A stretch of 64,000 nt of DNA from Zoogloea sp. LCSB751 (GCF_002028455.1 NZ_MWUM01000001.1:248001-312000), one strand, 5' to 3'. Shown: positions 45,720 through 55,243, counted from the stretch's first letter. Notes: generated by a model not told the origin, from the sequence alone. Numbers and translations: made by a program.

Positions 45720-47588
45720 TTACGAATCCGATACTTTTGTGCGTACACGGAGCTTCTGTTTGTGCAGTAGTAACTCTGCCAGTTGTCGTCTTTCGACCGG
45801 ATTGAGGCCGCTTTCCCGCTCGCGGGCGGTCAGTGCGTCGATCTGGTGGCTGATTGCGTCGGCTTCAAGCTTCTGGATCGTGTCATTGAACAAGGGTTCA
45901 ATCGTGGCCTCGTCGAAGGCCGTGTCGGCCAGTTGCCCGGCGACTTTTGCCAGTAGTTCGGCATGGGGGGTGTCCCGGTAGTGTTCGAGCAGTGCGCCGA
46001 TGCCGTGGGTCGGCAGGTCGCCGATGCTCATCGCATCGGTGATGGCGATCAGCGCACGGCCCTCCGGTGTGTCGTCGGGCAGCAGGTCGATCGGCAGGCG
46101 GGCGGCCCACAGGGGGTGCTGGACGACGACTTTCAGAAGGGTTTTCACCGGGCTTTGCGGAGCCTGGCGTGGTGCCAGGCGCGGGAAGCCCGGTCCGTTC
46201 CGGCGTCCGCCGCGGAAGCTGCGCTCTCCGTTCCAGTCGTCGCCGGAGCGGCCCTTGCCGCGGAAGCCGCGCTCGAAGGGTGGGGGGGCGTCGAACTGGC
46301 GGGGCGCTGCCGCGGCCTTGAGGCCGAAAGCCTGTTCGACCTCGGCCTGGGTGAAGCCAGCCGCCTCGGCGAGCATCTTGATGACCTGCAGGCGCAGCAG
46401 CGGGGCGCCGATGCGCGTGACCAGGGGCTTGGCTTCGTGGACGAGCTTGGCGCAGCCCTCGGCGGTGGCCAGGTCGATGTCCTTTCTGAGTTCGGCGAGC
46501 AGGAACTCGGCCAGCGGCAGGGCGCCGTTCATTGCAACCCGGAAGGCTTCGGGTCCTTCGGCGCGCACGAAACTGTCGGGGTCGTGCTCCTCGGGGAGGA
46601 ACAGGAAGTTGATGGTCTTGTTGTCGGCCAGGTGTTCGAGGCTGACTTCGAGGGCCCGCCCGGCGGCGCGACGGCCGGCAGCGTCGCCGTCGAAGCAGAA
46701 CACTACCCGGTCGGTGAGGCGCAGCAGCTTCTGGATGTGATGCGGCGTGGCGGCGGTGCCGAGGGTGGCAACGGCGTTGGCGACGCCGAACTGGGCGAGG
46801 CCGACCACGTCCATGTAGCCTTCGACGACCAGCACGGCGCCCTGGTCGCGGATGCTCTGGCGGGCCTGTACGAGTCCATAGAGTTCGCGCCCCTTCTCGA
46901 AGATCGGCGTTTCCGGCGAGTTGAGGTACTTGGGTTCGCCCTTGCCAAGCACGCGCCCCCCGAAACCGATCACGTTGCCACGCTGGTCCTGGATCGGGAA
47001 GATGATGCGGTCGCGGAAGCGGTCGTAGCGGCGCCCCTGCTCGTTCTCGAGGACCAGGCCGCACTCCAGCAGACTGGCGGCGCTGTAGTCGGCAAAGGCG
47101 GCCTGCAGGGACTGCCAGCCTTCCGGGGCGTAGCCGAGGCCGTAGCGGGCGGCGATCTCTCCGGTCAGGCCGCGGCCCTTCAGATAGTCGATGGCGACCG
47201 GGCTGCGCTTCAGCTGTTCCTTGTAGAAACGGGCGGCCTGGGCCATCTGCTCGGTAAGGGAGTGCTCATGGCTGCGGTCGTGCTTGGGGGTGAGGTCGTC
47301 CTGGGGGACTTCCATGCCCACGCCGGAGGCGAGCTCCTTCACGGCATCGACGAAGCCGAGGCCGCTGTATTCCATCAGGAAGCTGATCGCACTGCCGTGC
47401 ACGCCGCAGCCGAAGCAGTGGTAGAACTGCTTGGCCGGGCTGACGGAAAACGACGCCGATTTCTCGCCGTGAAAGGGGCAGCAGGCGAAGTAGTTCGCGC
47501 CGCCCTTCTTTAGCGGAAGGTAGCGTTCGATGACCTCGACGATATCGACGCGGGCGAGAAGATCCTGGATGAAGGATTGCGGAATCAT
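45720..47588 (-). CDS. dnaG: DNA primase
   Basis: Protein of 622 residues that makes RNA primers for replication. The N-terminal CHC2 zinc finger is seen as ACCPFHGEKSASFSV...FYHCFGCGVHG, the TOPRIM domain includes LVVEGYMDVV and FCFDGDAAGRRAA, and a C-terminal helicase-binding domain ends the protein. The basic glycine/arginine linker (RGFRGKGRSGDDWNGER) between core and C-terminal domain is longer than in E. coli but usual for betaproteobacteria. It lies between yqeY and rpoD on the same strand. Confidence 0.98.
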   Translation of the reverse strand: MIPQSFIQDLLARVDIVEVIERYLPLKKGGANYFACCPFHGEKSASFSVSPAKQFYHCFGCGVHGSAISFLMEYSGLGFVDAVKELASGVGMEVPQDDLTPKHDRSHEHSLTEQMAQAARFYKEQLKRSPVAIDYLKGRGLTGEIAARYGLGYAPEGWQSLQAAFADYSAASLLECGLVLENEQGRRYDRFRDRIIFPIQDQRGNVIGFGGRVLGKGEPKYLNSPETPIFEKGRELYGLVQARQSIRDQGAVLVVEGYMDVVGLAQFGVANAVATLGTAATPHHIQKLLRLTDRVVFCFDGDAAGRRAAGRALEVSLEHLADNKTINFLFLPEEHDPDSFVRAEGPEAFRVAMNGALPLAEFLLAELRKDIDLATAEGCAKLVHEAKPLVTRIGAPLLRLQVIKMLAEAAGFTQAEVEQAFGLKAAAAPRQFDAPPPFERGFRGKGRSGDDWNGERSFRGGRRNGPGFPRLAPRQAPQSPVKTLLKVVVQHPLWAARLPIDLLPDDTPEGRALIAITDAMSIGDLPTHGIGALLEHYRDTPHAELLAKVAGQLADTAFDEATIEPLFNDTIQKLEADAISHQIDALTARERESGLNPVERRQLAELLLHKQKLRVRTKVSDS

Positions 47589-47628
47589 GATCTAGGGCAG
47601 GCGCGCATGGGCGCCGTCCCCATGAATC

Positions 47629-48075
47629 CTAGTTGCCGAGGCGGGATTTCACCAGTTTGGAGACTTCGGCCATGTCGGCCTTGCCGGCCAGTTGTGGCTT
47701 GAGGACAGCCATCAGCTTGCCCATGTCGGCCGGGCCGATGGCGCCGGTGCTGGTGACGGCTTCGTCGATGATGGCGACGATCTGCTCGGTGCTCAGGCCG
47801 GCGGGCTTGTAGGCCGACAGAACCTCGATCTCGAAGCGTTCGGCGTTGGCCAGGTCGAAGCGCTGGGCGGCCTCGTACTGGGATACGGAGTCACGGCGTT
47901 GTTTGAGCATCTTGTCTACGACGGCGACCACTGCTGCGTCGTCCAGCTCGATGCGCTCGTCCACTTCCTTTTGCTTGATGGCGGCGAGAAGCAGGCGCAG
48001 AGCCGACAGACGGGCAGTTTCCTTGGCGCGCATGGCGGCCTTCATGTCGTCGTTGATGCGGACTTTGAGAGACAT
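47629..48075 (-). CDS. yqeY: GatB/YqeY domain protein
   Basis: Protein of 148 residues: MSLKVRINDDMKAAMRAKETARLSALRLLLAAIKQKEVDE opens the helical YqeY domain and GPADMGKLMAVLKPQLAGKADMAEVSKLVK closes it. This domain is the tRNA-recognising tail of GatB amidotransferases; free versions have no settled role. Its position between rpsU and dnaG is typical. The start at 48075 is chosen because the upstream in-frame extension runs through the terminator hairpin. Confidence 0.92.
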   Translation of the reverse strand: MSLKVRINDDMKAAMRAKETARLSALRLLLAAIKQKEVDERIELDDAAVVAVVDKMLKQRRDSVSQYEAAQRFDLANAERFEIEVLSAYKPAGLSTEQIVAIIDEAVTSTGAIGPADMGKLMAVLKPQLAGKADMAEVSKLVKSRLGN

Positions 48076-48139
48076 GGGGGGTCCTTGCTGGAGGCGGCCC
48101 GGAGGCCGGCAGCGCCGTGAATGGATGTTCGGCGCAACG

Positions 48140-48187
48140 AAAAGCACAAACGCCACGCGCTCGCGCAAAAGCGCGTATCGCGTGGCG
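48140..48187 (-). terminator. Terminator/attenuator between rpsU and yqeY
   Basis: On the minus strand a two-tier hairpin, CGCCACGCG...CGCGTGGCG outside and CGCGC-TTTT-GCGCG inside, is followed by TTTGTGCTTTT. In E. coli the same operon carries a partial terminator after rpsU that makes the ribosomal protein more abundant than primase and sigma-70. The equivalent placement here suggests the same control. Confidence 0.85.
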
Positions 48188-48216
48188 ATCGGGAAGCGTG
48201 TACTCGCGGGTGTTGC

Positions 48217-48429
48217 TTAGTACATCTTCGGGGGCAGGGTCTGGCTGCGAAGGCGCTTGTGATGGCGCTTGACCGCGGCAGCCAGCTTGCGCTTGCGCTC
48301 AGCGGTCGGCTTTTCGTAGAACTCGCGGGAGCGGAGTTCGGGCAGCAGGCCCACTTTTTCGATGGTGCGCTTGAAGCGGCGGATGGCAACTTCAAACGGC
48401 TCGTTTTCTTTGACGCGGATACCCGGCAT
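48217..48429 (-). CDS. rpsU: 30S ribosomal protein S21
   Basis: Protein of 70 residues: [48 protein letters not shown] (in part) and a basic tail. Sequence and length match S21, which is needed for translation initiation on the 30S subunit. The ATG at 48429 is used; upstream extensions lack similarity. It is the first gene of the rpsU-yqeY-dnaG-rpoD operon. Confidence 0.98.
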   Translation of the reverse strand: MPGIRVKENEPFEVAIRRFKRTIEKVGLLPELRSREFYEKPTAERKRKLAAAVKRHHKRLRSQTLPPKMY

Positions 48430-48469
48430 TGCGTGCTTCCTTGAAAATTCTTTGGACGGAAAGAATAAG

Positions 48470-48498
48470 AGTATAACCAAGTCGATTGGGTCTACCAA
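48470..48498 (-). promoter_or_regulatory. Promoter of the rpsU-dnaG-rpoD operon
   Basis: On the minus strand TTGGTA (48498-48493), 17 bases, then TATACT (48475-48470). It lies 41 bases upstream of the rpsU ATG and is a close match to the sigma-70 consensus. Confidence 0.7.
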
Positions 48499-48560
48499 GT
48501 CCACTTTTCGCTTTGTCGTCCGTCGCAGGGTAAAATCCCGGTTTTTCTGAGGGCGTGCCA

Positions 48561-49595
48561 ATGCTTGTTCTGGGTATCGAATCCTCCTGTGACGAGACCG
48601 GCGTCGCGATATACGACACCGACAAAGGTTTGTTGCTGGCCCATCGTCTGCACTCCCAGATCGATCTTCATGCGGCTTATGGTGGCGTGGTGCCGGAACT
48701 GGCCTCCCGCGACCATATCCGGCGCCTGCCCCTCCTGCTGCGGGAGGTCCTGGAGGCCTCCGGGCTCGTGCTCGGCGATATCGACGCCATCGCCTACACG
48801 GCAGGGCCGGGCTTGGCTGGCGCGCTGCTGGTCGGTGCGAGCGTCGCCGAAGCCCTGGGTGTAGCGCTGGAGGTGCCGGTTCTGCCGGTGCACCACCTCG
48901 AAGGACATCTGTTGTCGCCGCTGCTGTCGGCGAAGCCGCCGACTTTCCCGTTCGTGGCCCTGCTGGTTTCGGGCGGGCATACGCAGCTGATGCGGGTGGC
49001 CGGTGTCGGCGATTATGTGCTGCTGGGTGAGACGGTAGACGACGCAGCCGGTGAGGCCTTCGACAAGACGGCCAAGCTCATTGGGCTGGGCTATCCCGGC
49101 GGACCTGCCCTCGCGAAACTGGCCTTGCAGGGGATGCCTGGCCGTTTCAAGCTGCCGCGCCCGATGCTGCACAGCAAGGATTTCGATTTCAGTTTCAGCG
49201 GTTTGAAAACGGCTGTTCTGACGGCGGCGACGGCCCCCGATTTCCGGGATGAGGACAAGGCCGATCTGGCGGCCGAATTCCAGGCTGCAGCGGTGGAGGT
49301 GCTCGTTGCCAAGTCGATGGCGGCACTGCGCCATACTGGCTTGAAGCAACTTGTCGTGGCTGGTGGCGTTGGCGCCAACCTCGCGCTGCGGGCTCAACTG
49401 GACGCGGCTGCCGCCAAGCGGAAGGCCGCGGTGTATTACCCCGAGCTCGAACTGTGCACCGACAACGGCGCGATGATTGCGTTTGCCGGCGCCCTGCGCT
49501 TTGCCGCTGGTGAGCAGGGTGGAGAGGGGGATGGGCGCTTTGCCGTCAGGCCCCGATGGAGTCTGCAGGAGATCGTGCCGCCCGTCGCGGCCTGA
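48561..49595 (+). CDS. tsaD: tRNA N6-threonylcarbamoyladenosine transferase catalytic subunit
   Basis: Protein of 344 residues that, with TsaB and TsaE, transfers threonylcarbamoyl to A37 of ANN-decoding tRNAs. [19 protein letters not shown] opens the ASKHA fold, metal-binding [13 protein letters not shown] and [11 protein letters not shown] follow, and [14 protein letters not shown] closes the nucleotide site. ATG at 48561 is preferred over the GTG at 48555 on spacing from TGAGGG. It is divergent from rpsU, the standard arrangement in proteobacteria. Confidence 0.97.
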   Translation: MLVLGIESSCDETGVAIYDTDKGLLLAHRLHSQIDLHAAYGGVVPELASRDHIRRLPLLLREVLEASGLVLGDIDAIAYTAGPGLAGALLVGASVAEALGVALEVPVLPVHHLEGHLLSPLLSAKPPTFPFVALLVSGGHTQLMRVAGVGDYVLLGETVDDAAGEAFDKTAKLIGLGYPGGPALAKLALQGMPGRFKLPRPMLHSKDFDFSFSGLKTAVLTAATAPDFRDEDKADLAAEFQAAAVEVLVAKSMAALRHTGLKQLVVAGGVGANLALRAQLDAAAAKRKAAVYYPELELCTDNGAMIAFAGALRFAAGEQGGEGDGRFAVRPRWSLQEIVPPVAA

Positions 49596-49603
49596 GAGGT
49601 GGC

Positions 49604-50215
49604 TTAGGCGGACTTCTTCTTGCCGCCGATGCGTCCTTCCTGGCCCGCCCGCAGACGCTTGATGTTGTCTTTGTGGCGCCAGATCAGCAGGGCGGACATG
49701 CCGCCGATGGCGATGGCCCAGGTATGGCCGAGGCCGAGCAGAACGCTCAGCAGGGGCGCGGCTAGGGCGGCGCTCAGGGCAGCAAGGGATGAATAGCGGA
49801 ACGCGAAGGCCACGAGCAGCCATACGCCGGCCGTGGCCAGTCCCAGCCAGCCGCTGGCGCCGAGCAGTACCCCGGCGGCGGTGGCTACGCCCTTGCCGCC
49901 CTTGAAGCGCAGGAAGATGGGAAAGACGTGGCCGAGGAAGGCGGCGAGGCCTGCGGCAGCGACGGCAGGCGTGCCGAGGCCCAGGGGGGCTGCAAAGGTG
50001 GCGGCAAGCGTAACGGCCAGCCAGCCCTTGAAGGCATCGCCCAGCAGCGTCAGGGCGGCGGCGAGTTTATTGCCGCTGCGCAGGACGTTGGTGGCGCCGG
50101 GATTGCCCGAACCATAGGTGCGCGGGTCGGCCATCCCGAAAAGTCGGGATACGACGACCGCGAAGGGAATGGAACCGAGCAGATAGGCGGCGACGAGCAG
50201 AAGCGCGAGTTGCAT
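49604..50215 (-). CDS. plsY: Glycerol-3-phosphate acyltransferase PlsY
   Basis: Membrane protein of 203 residues that acylates glycerol-3-phosphate from acyl-phosphate, the first step of phospholipid synthesis. Conserved motifs are present: LLGSIPFAVVVSRL, GSGNPGATNVLRSG, FPIFLRFKGGKGVATAAG and HKDNIKRL at the C-terminus. The tail ends in a lysine-rich stretch. Convergent with tsaD, divergent from folB. Confidence 0.97.
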   Translation of the reverse strand: MQLALLLVAAYLLGSIPFAVVVSRLFGMADPRTYGSGNPGATNVLRSGNKLAAALTLLGDAFKGWLAVTLAATFAAPLGLGTPAVAAAGLAAFLGHVFPIFLRFKGGKGVATAAGVLLGASGWLGLATAGVWLLVAFAFRYSSLAALSAALAAPLLSVLLGLGHTWAIAIGGMSALLIWRHKDNIKRLRAGQEGRIGGKKKSA

Positions 50216-50265
50216 GTTGTTTTGAGCGCTGACCAGGATGGGCGCGATTTTAGCTGGGACGGACG

Positions 50266-50661
50266 ATGGATTTTATTTTTATCGAGGCATTGCGGGTCAA
50301 ATCCCGTGTCGGCATTTATCCGCGCGAGAGGGTGGCCGAGCAGACGCTGGAACTGAATCTCACATTCGGCGTGCCGGATGCGGCGGCGGAGCATGACGAC
50401 ATTGCCGACACCATCGATTACGCAAAAGTGATTGAACGGATTCGCAAGGAGCTGGCGGTCCGGCAATTCAATCTGATCGAAACGCTCGGCGAATTCGTCG
50501 TCAATTTGTTGTTCGACGAATTCGATGCCCCGTGGGTCAAACTCGCCATAGCGAAGATGGGGGTAATGAAGGATGTAAAGCGCGTGGGGGTATTCATCGA
50601 GCGCGGCCGCAATGGGGGAGAGCCACCGGCACTCGCTCCGACAGCGGGTCTGCCGCGCTGA
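50266..50661 (+). CDS. folB: Dihydroneopterin aldolase
   Basis: Protein of 131 residues that cleaves 7,8-dihydroneopterin in folate synthesis. Features: MDFIFIEALRVKSRVGIYPRER, DTIDYAKVIERI and FNLIETLGEFVVNLLF (active-site region), then a C-terminal SxxxGV-type IERGR tail extended by about 15 residues. Gene order tsaD-plsY-folB is common across proteobacteria. Confidence 0.95.
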   Translation: MDFIFIEALRVKSRVGIYPRERVAEQTLELNLTFGVPDAAAEHDDIADTIDYAKVIERIRKELAVRQFNLIETLGEFVVNLLFDEFDAPWVKLAIAKMGVMKDVKRVGVFIERGRNGGEPPALAPTAGLPR

Positions 50662-50685
50662 AACGGCGGCAAACCCTGCTGAGGG

Positions 50686-51069
50686 TCAGGCGGAAGTAAC
50701 GGGGGCTTCCGCGCGCAATTCATCGAGGGGCTTGCCCTGGGCGAGCCAGTCGATTACCCACTGGGGTTTGCGGCCATGACCGGTCCAGCCGATGGCGGCA
50801 TTTTCCGGGTGGCGGAACTTGATGACCGAAGCCGGTTTGGCGGCGGCTTTCTTGGCCGGCTTGGCGGCGGTCTTCTTCGGGGCCGGAGCTGCCTTTTCGG
50901 TGGATTCCTGGCCGATCACTTCGGTCAGGCTCATGCCGTGTTCGGCAGCCAGCTTCTGCATGCGCTTCAGCAGATCTTTCTTGGCGGTGTCGGAGCGGCG
51001 ACGAATCTCGGTTTCGACTTTGGTTTGAAGGCGACGCAATTCGGCAAGGGAGAGCGAGGAGATGTCCAT
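50686..51069 (-). CDS. H-NS family nucleoid protein
   Basis: Protein of 127 residues. The N-terminal coiled-coil dimerisation region is about 1-60 (SLSLAELRRLQTKVETEIRRR), then an alanine/lysine/proline linker (APKKTAAKPAKKAAAKPA). The C-terminal AT-hook-like DNA-binding motif is WTGHGRKPQWVIDWLAQGKPLDEL. This is the H-NS type of betaproteobacteria (BpH3-like). It silences AT-rich, often horizontally acquired DNA. The 140 bases upstream are the most AT-rich stretch nearby and may be its own target. Confidence 0.92.
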   Translation of the reverse strand: MDISSLSLAELRRLQTKVETEIRRRSDTAKKDLLKRMQKLAAEHGMSLTEVIGQESTEKAAPAPKKTAAKPAKKAAAKPASVIKFRHPENAAIGWTGHGRKPQWVIDWLAQGKPLDELRAEAPVTSA

Positions 51070-51209
51070 GGCGATTTCTTTCCTTCAGCTTGGTGCTGGG
51101 CTGCAGTTGATGTGGCGCGGCAAATGAATGGTGCCGTCTTGTAGGATCTTTATTCTCTTTCTTATTTTGCCACCATTTTCAGATGATTTGGCAAGTGTTT
51201 TATTTTCAT
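51070..51209. promoter_or_regulatory. AT-rich promoter region of the H-NS gene
   Basis: Markedly richer in A and T than its surroundings, with T-rich runs such as TTTATTCTCTTTCTTATTTT and an inverted repeat TTGCCA...TGGCAA (about 51168-51195). Such DNA is bent and a preferred H-NS target, so autoregulation is plausible. The minus-strand ybaK transcript also ends in this region. Confidence 0.45.
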
Positions 51210-51701
51210 TTATTCCAGGGCTACGCTTACCAACTTGGGGTGGAGTATTTGTAGCAGATCGTGGGGGTGAACCCCTACGAGAAAACCGCGACGTCCGCCG
51301 TTGATATAAATCAGGGGGAGGTCGAGTATGCTGCTTTCCATAAAGACGGGTAGCGCTTTCTTGGTGCCGAAAGGGGATGTGCCGCCAACCAGATAACCCG
51401 TGTGGCGTTGCGCAACCGCGGGGTCGCAGGGGCTTATCTGTTTGTGGCCAGCCTGTCGCGCCAGCTCCTTCGTGGAAACCTTGCGGTCTCCGTGCATCAA
51501 TATGATTAAAGGCTGGTGTGCTTCGTCTTCCATCACCAGCGTCTTGACGACGGCATGTTCCGGAACATTCAGCTCGCGGGCCGATACACGGGTGCCGCCG
51601 TGTTCCTCGTAGTTATAGAGGTGGGCGGAATAGGCTGTCTTGTGCTGGCGCAGGAAACGGGTGGCCGGTGTTTCCGGCGCATTTTGATCTTGGCGGGACA
51701 T
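51210..51701 (-). CDS. ybaK: Cys-tRNA(Pro)/Cys-tRNA(Cys) deacylase YbaK
   Basis: Protein of 163 residues. It removes mis-attached cysteine from tRNA-Pro. Motifs: ATRFLRQHKTAYSAHLYNYEEHGGT, VVKTLVMEDEAHQPLIILMHGDRKVSTKELAR with the catalytic Lys-bearing region, GYLVGGTSPFGTKKALPVFME and a closing RRGFLVGVHPHDLL. Length is normal. Start at 51701 (MSRQDQNAPE); a longer in-frame start at 51767 overlaps the ogt-like gene and is less likely. Confidence 0.93.
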   Translation of the reverse strand: MSRQDQNAPETPATRFLRQHKTAYSAHLYNYEEHGGTRVSARELNVPEHAVVKTLVMEDEAHQPLIILMHGDRKVSTKELARQAGHKQISPCDPAVAQRHTGYLVGGTSPFGTKKALPVFMESSILDLPLIYINGGRRGFLVGVHPHDLLQILHPKLVSVALE

Positions 51702-51726
51702 GGCTTTTATGGAAATGAATCGTGAC

Positions 51727-52299
51727 TTACACGACGGGTTGACCGAGCGGGTCCGGTTGAGTTTCAAAGAGATGGCCTTGAATTTCTCCGGCCCAGGCTG
51801 AATTTCGTTCGTGGATCAATAGCCAGCGCTTGATATCGATCAGAAAGCCCTTTTCATTATGGGCAAAACCACCGATGCCGGCGGCGGTGACGACCCGGTG
51901 GCATGGAATGACGATCGGGAAGGGATTGTCTCCGCAGGCTTGGCCAACCGCGCGCGGAATGCTGTGGATGTCTCTCGCGATATCGCCGTAGGTACGTGTC
52001 CGTCCGCGGGGGATGGCGGCGATGGCGGCCCATATCCGGCGGCGGTAGGTGGAGCCCTGAATGAGTAGTGGAAGTTCGAATCGGCTGTCGGGGTCTTGCA
52101 GATAGTGCTCAATTTGCCCGGCAGCTTTTTCGGCCAGTTCGTCGCATGCCGATTGCAGTGGGTGGTCGGCGGGCAGAAAGGCGATATGGTCGATATATCC
52201 GGCGAGTGTGGCAATACCGATCCGGCCGAAAGGCGTCGGCATGACGGCGGCAAACTGTGTCGGTGGAGTGCCGGAACTGCACAGAGGAGAAACATGCAT
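51727..52299 (-). CDS. ogt: Methylated-DNA-protein-cysteine methyltransferase
   Basis: Protein of about 190 residues that repairs O6-methylguanine by moving the methyl group to its own cysteine. The active-site motif is IPCHRVVTAAGIGGFAHNEKGFLI, and the DNA-binding helix-turn-helix contains YRRRIWAAIAAIPRGRTRTYGDIAR. The N-terminus (SSGTPPTQFAAVMPTPFGRIGIATL) is the usual Ogt-type domain. Starts at 52335 and 52299 are both possible; neither has a strong ribosome binding site. It lies 25 bases before the start of ybaK on the same strand. Confidence 0.93.
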   Translation of the reverse strand: MHVSPLCSSGTPPTQFAAVMPTPFGRIGIATLAGYIDHIAFLPADHPLQSACDELAEKAAGQIEHYLQDPDSRFELPLLIQGSTYRRRIWAAIAAIPRGRTRTYGDIARDIHSIPRAVGQACGDNPFPIVIPCHRVVTAAGIGGFAHNEKGFLIDIKRWLLIHERNSAWAGEIQGHLFETQPDPLGQPVV

Positions 52300-52416
52300 G
52301 GCCGGATTGTGCGCCCGCCCTTGTCGGCTCGGCAAGGGTGTCCGCTTTTGCCCGGCAGGGCTTTCTTGCGCTCCTGAGGCACGGGCTTTTCATCGAGCAG
52401 GATTGGCAGCACGGCA

Positions 52417-52629
52417 TTATGAAAATCCATGCTGCGTGGGTGCGGGTGCGTGCTCATCGGCATCCAGGTCTTTCTGGAAGCTGTTCATCAATGCCTCTGT
52501 CAATTGTTCGGCGACGCGGTTGCGCGGAGCGAAGAACTGAATGCGCTTGTGGCCGGATAGAGCGGCAATTCCGTGGGGTGTTTCCGCGCAGCCCGGCAAC
52601 TCAAGGGCAATGGCATCATACATAGACAT
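52417..52629 (-). CDS. Small hypothetical protein, 70 residues
   Basis: Translation MSMYDAIALELPGCAETPHG then IAALSGHKRIQFFAPRNRVA, continuing to a polar tail. The pattern (a short hydrophobic start, a GC-containing loop, then a helix ending EQLTEALMNSFQKDLD) looks like a real protein rather than a shadow frame. No family is known to me, and there is no signal peptide. The start could be 52629 or 52623, two codons later; no strong ribosome binding site is seen for either. The gap to proA on its 5' side holds only a terminator. Confidence 0.5.
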   Translation of the reverse strand: MSMYDAIALELPGCAETPHGIAALSGHKRIQFFAPRNRVAEQLTEALMNSFQKDLDADEHAPAPTQHGFS

Positions 52630-52804
52630 CGGCGCGGAATTGCGTGCGCGGCCCCGCACCCTGCAGGCCAGTCTACTGCGATCGTTGAAATGGACGCCGG
52701 TAATGTCGACTGCCTGGCAGGCCAGGCTGGTGAGGAGGGGGGCAGAGTGACGCTGCCTGGAGCTGAAAGGTATGGCTGGTCTCTCCTGGGTATCGGTATG
52801 GTCA

Positions 52805-52846
52805 AACGCCCGTCCTTCGCATTGTTCTGCGATTCGAACGGGCGTT
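52805..52846 (-). terminator. Terminator of proA
   Basis: AACGCCCGT (52805-52813) pairs with ACGGGCGTT (52838-52846), enclosing a smaller TCGCA/TGCGA stem. On the minus strand TTTG follows. It lies about 50 bases after the proA stop. Confidence 0.7.
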
Positions 52847-52893
52847 GCATCCTGGCCGAGAAGATCTCCGGCTGGCGTCGGAGTCGCTTAGGG

Positions 52894-54171
52894 TCAGGCG
52901 CGGACCTGGCCTTCGCCGAAGACGATCCACTTCTGGCTGGTGAGGCCTTCGAGGCCGACTGGGCCGCGGGCGTGGATCTTGTCGGTGGAAATGCCGATCT
53001 CCGCACCGAGTCCATACTCGAAGCCGTCGGCAAAGCGGGTCGATGCGTTGATCATTACCGAGGATGAGTCCACCTCGCGCAGAAAGCGCATGGCGCGGGT
53101 GTAGTTCTCGGTGACGATGGCTTCGGTGTGCTGGGACGAATGGGTGTTGATGTGGGCAATGGCTTCGTCGAGCCCGTCAACGACCTTGATGGCGATGATC
53201 GGCGCGAGGAATTCCTCGCTCCAGTCCGATTCCGAAGCGGCCTTGAGCTGGGCGTCGGCGATGCCGGCTTCGCGCAGGATGGCGAGCGAGATCGGGCAGG
53301 CGCGCAGCTCGACGCCCTTGCCGGCCAGCATGGTGCCAATGGCGGGCAGTTGGGCGCCGGCGACACTGGCATCAACCAGCAGGGATTCGGTGGTGTTGCA
53401 GGTGCCGTAGCGCTGGGTCTTGGCATTCTCGACGATGGCGAGCGCCTTGGCGGGATCGGCGAATTCGTCCACGTAAACGTGGCAGTTGCCGTCCAGGTGC
53501 TTGATCACCGGCACGCGGGCTTCGTTGGAGATGCGCTCGATGAGGCCCTTTCCGCCGCGGGGTACGATGACGTCCACGAACTCGGGCATGGTGATGAGTT
53601 CGCCAACGGCAGCGCGGTCGGTGGTTTCGATGACCTGGACGGCGGCTTCCGGCAAGCCGGCGGCGGCGAGGCCGGCACGCACACAGGCGGCGATCGCCTG
53701 GTTGGAGTGCAGGGCTTCCTTGCCGCCGCGCAGGATGGCGGCGTTGCCGGACTTCAGGCACAGGGCGGCGGCGTCGGCGGTGACGTTGGGGCGGGCCTCG
53801 TAGATGATGCCGATGACGCCCAGCGGTACGCGCATCTTGCCGACGGTGATGCCGGACGGGCGGCGCTTGAGGTCGGTCATCTCGCCGACCGGGTCGGGCA
53901 GCGCAGCAACCTGCTCCAGGCCGACGGCCATGGCCTCGATGCCCTTTTCGGACAGGGTCAGGCGGTCGATCATCGCTGGCTCGAGGCCGTTGGCACGGGC
54001 TTCCTCGAGATCCTGGCGGTTGGCGGCGGCCAGTTCGGCCTTGCGCGCGCGGATCTCGGCGGCCATCGCGAGGAGGGCCTTGTTCTTGGCGTCGGTGGAG
54101 GCGGCGGCCACGCCACGCGATGCGGCGCGGGCCTGGCGACCGACGGTCTGCATGTAGGTCTTGATGTCCAT
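52894..54171 (-). CDS. proA: Gamma-glutamyl phosphate reductase
   Basis: Protein of 425 residues that reduces glutamyl-5-phosphate to glutamate semialdehyde with NADPH, the second step of proline synthesis. Motifs: [39 protein letters not shown] and the catalytic cysteine in [14 protein letters not shown]. The ATG at 54171 ([15 protein letters not shown]) fits the family start. It lies 34 bases after holA on the same strand, as in many betaproteobacteria. Confidence 0.97.
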   Translation of the reverse strand: MDIKTYMQTVGRQARAASRGVAAASTDAKNKALLAMAAEIRARKAELAAANRQDLEEARANGLEPAMIDRLTLSEKGIEAMAVGLEQVAALPDPVGEMTDLKRRPSGITVGKMRVPLGVIGIIYEARPNVTADAAALCLKSGNAAILRGGKEALHSNQAIAACVRAGLAAAGLPEAAVQVIETTDRAAVGELITMPEFVDVIVPRGGKGLIERISNEARVPVIKHLDGNCHVYVDEFADPAKALAIVENAKTQRYGTCNTTESLLVDASVAGAQLPAIGTMLAGKGVELRACPISLAILREAGIADAQLKAASESDWSEEFLAPIIAIKVVDGLDEAIAHINTHSSQHTEAIVTENYTRAMRFLREVDSSSVMINASTRFADGFEYGLGAEIGISTDKIHARGPVGLEGLTSQKWIVFGEGQVRA

Positions 54172-54205
54172 CTTCGTCGTCTCGTCTCGGTTGGTGGCGC
54201 GGGGC

Positions 54206-55243
54206 TCAGCGCCGGGCCGGGGCTTGCTGGGTGGCTGTGCCGCGGGTGAGGCGCAGGCACAGCTGGAGGAATTCATCCCATACGTCGCCGCTGGCCAGAC
54301 CCTTGATCATCCGGTCAATCTTTGCGGCGTGCAAGATGGAGGTGCGCAGGATGGCGGAGTTCAGGCGCGGCAGGGCGCGCTGGATGGCCTGCTTGCGGCG
54401 TTCTTCGTAGACCCGCTCGGCCTTCAGAAGGTTCGGCAGGGGCTGGCCTTCATCCAGGCCGAGGCGGAGGCTGGCGAGGGTGCGGATCTCGTTGGCCAGC
54501 GTCCACAGCACCAGCGGCGGTGCCTCGCCTTCGCCCTTGAGGCCTTCCAGCAGGCGCGCGCAACGGCCGGCGTCGCCTTCCAGCAGGGCCTGGCGGAGTT
54601 TGTCCACGTCGTAGCGGGCCACGTTGAGCACCGCATCGCGTACCGTTTCCAGGTTCAGAGGGCCGGGTGGGTGGAGCAGGCCCAGTTTGAGGATTTCCTG
54701 GTGGGCGGCGAGCAGATTGCCTTCCACGTGATCGGCGATGAAGTTCAGCGCGTCCGCATCCGCCTTCTGCTGCTGGCGGTTGAGGCGCAGTGCGATCCAT
54801 TCGGGGAGGCGTTCCCGTTCCGGGGCATTGAGCTCGACGGCCACGCCGGCCTCGGCAAGGGTGACGAACCAGGCGGCCTTGCGGGTTGCCCAGTCGATTT
54901 CGGGTAGCGTGATGAGGGTGACGACGCCGTCATCCAGGTGACGGGCGTAGCGCTGCAGTGCCTCGCCGCCTTCGCGGCCGGGCTTGCCGTTGGGAATGCG
55001 GAGGTCCACCAGCTTGCTGGCGCCGAACAGGGATAGGTTGCCGGCGGCCGCCTGCAGGGATTCCCAGCGGAACCCTTGGCCGGCGACCAGGACTTCCCGC
55101 TCTTCATGGCCCTGCTTGCGGGCGGCGGCGCGGATGGCGTCGCCGGCTTCGAGCACCAGCAGGGGTTCGTTGCCGTGCAGCAGGTAGAGCGGGGAGAGGG
55201 GCTTGTCGAGTTGGGCGGCGAGCTGATCCGGGCGCAGATTCAC
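54206..55243 (-). CDS. holA: DNA polymerase III subunit delta
   Basis: Protein of 345 residues that opens the beta clamp within the clamp loader. The N-terminal region has [21 protein letters not shown] and [19 protein letters not shown], the linker AKE-like part has [33 protein letters not shown] (in segments) and the C-terminal collar domain ends [16 protein letters not shown]. Its start overlaps the lptE stop by four bases. The order leuS-lptE-holA-proA is characteristic of proteobacteria. Confidence 0.95.
   Translation of the reverse strand: MNLRPDQLAAQLDKPLSPLYLLHGNEPLLVLEAGDAIRAAARKQGHEEREVLVAGQGFRWESLQAAAGNLSLFGASKLVDLRIPNGKPGREGGEALQRYARHLDDGVVTLITLPEIDWATRKAAWFVTLAEAGVAVELNAPERERLPEWIALRLNRQQQKADADALNFIADHVEGNLLAAHQEILKLGLLHPPGPLNLETVRDAVLNVARYDVDKLRQALLEGDAGRCARLLEGLKGEGEAPPLVLWTLANEIRTLASLRLGLDEGQPLPNLLKAERVYEERRKQAIQRALPRLNSAILRTSILHAAKIDRMIKGLASGDVWDEFLQLCLRLTRGTATQQAPARR

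Noticed and set aside
52500..53033. 177-codon minus-strand frame between the small protein gene and proA
   Set aside because: It overlaps the proA 3' end in another frame and the terminator hairpin, with a low-complexity serine/proline composition.
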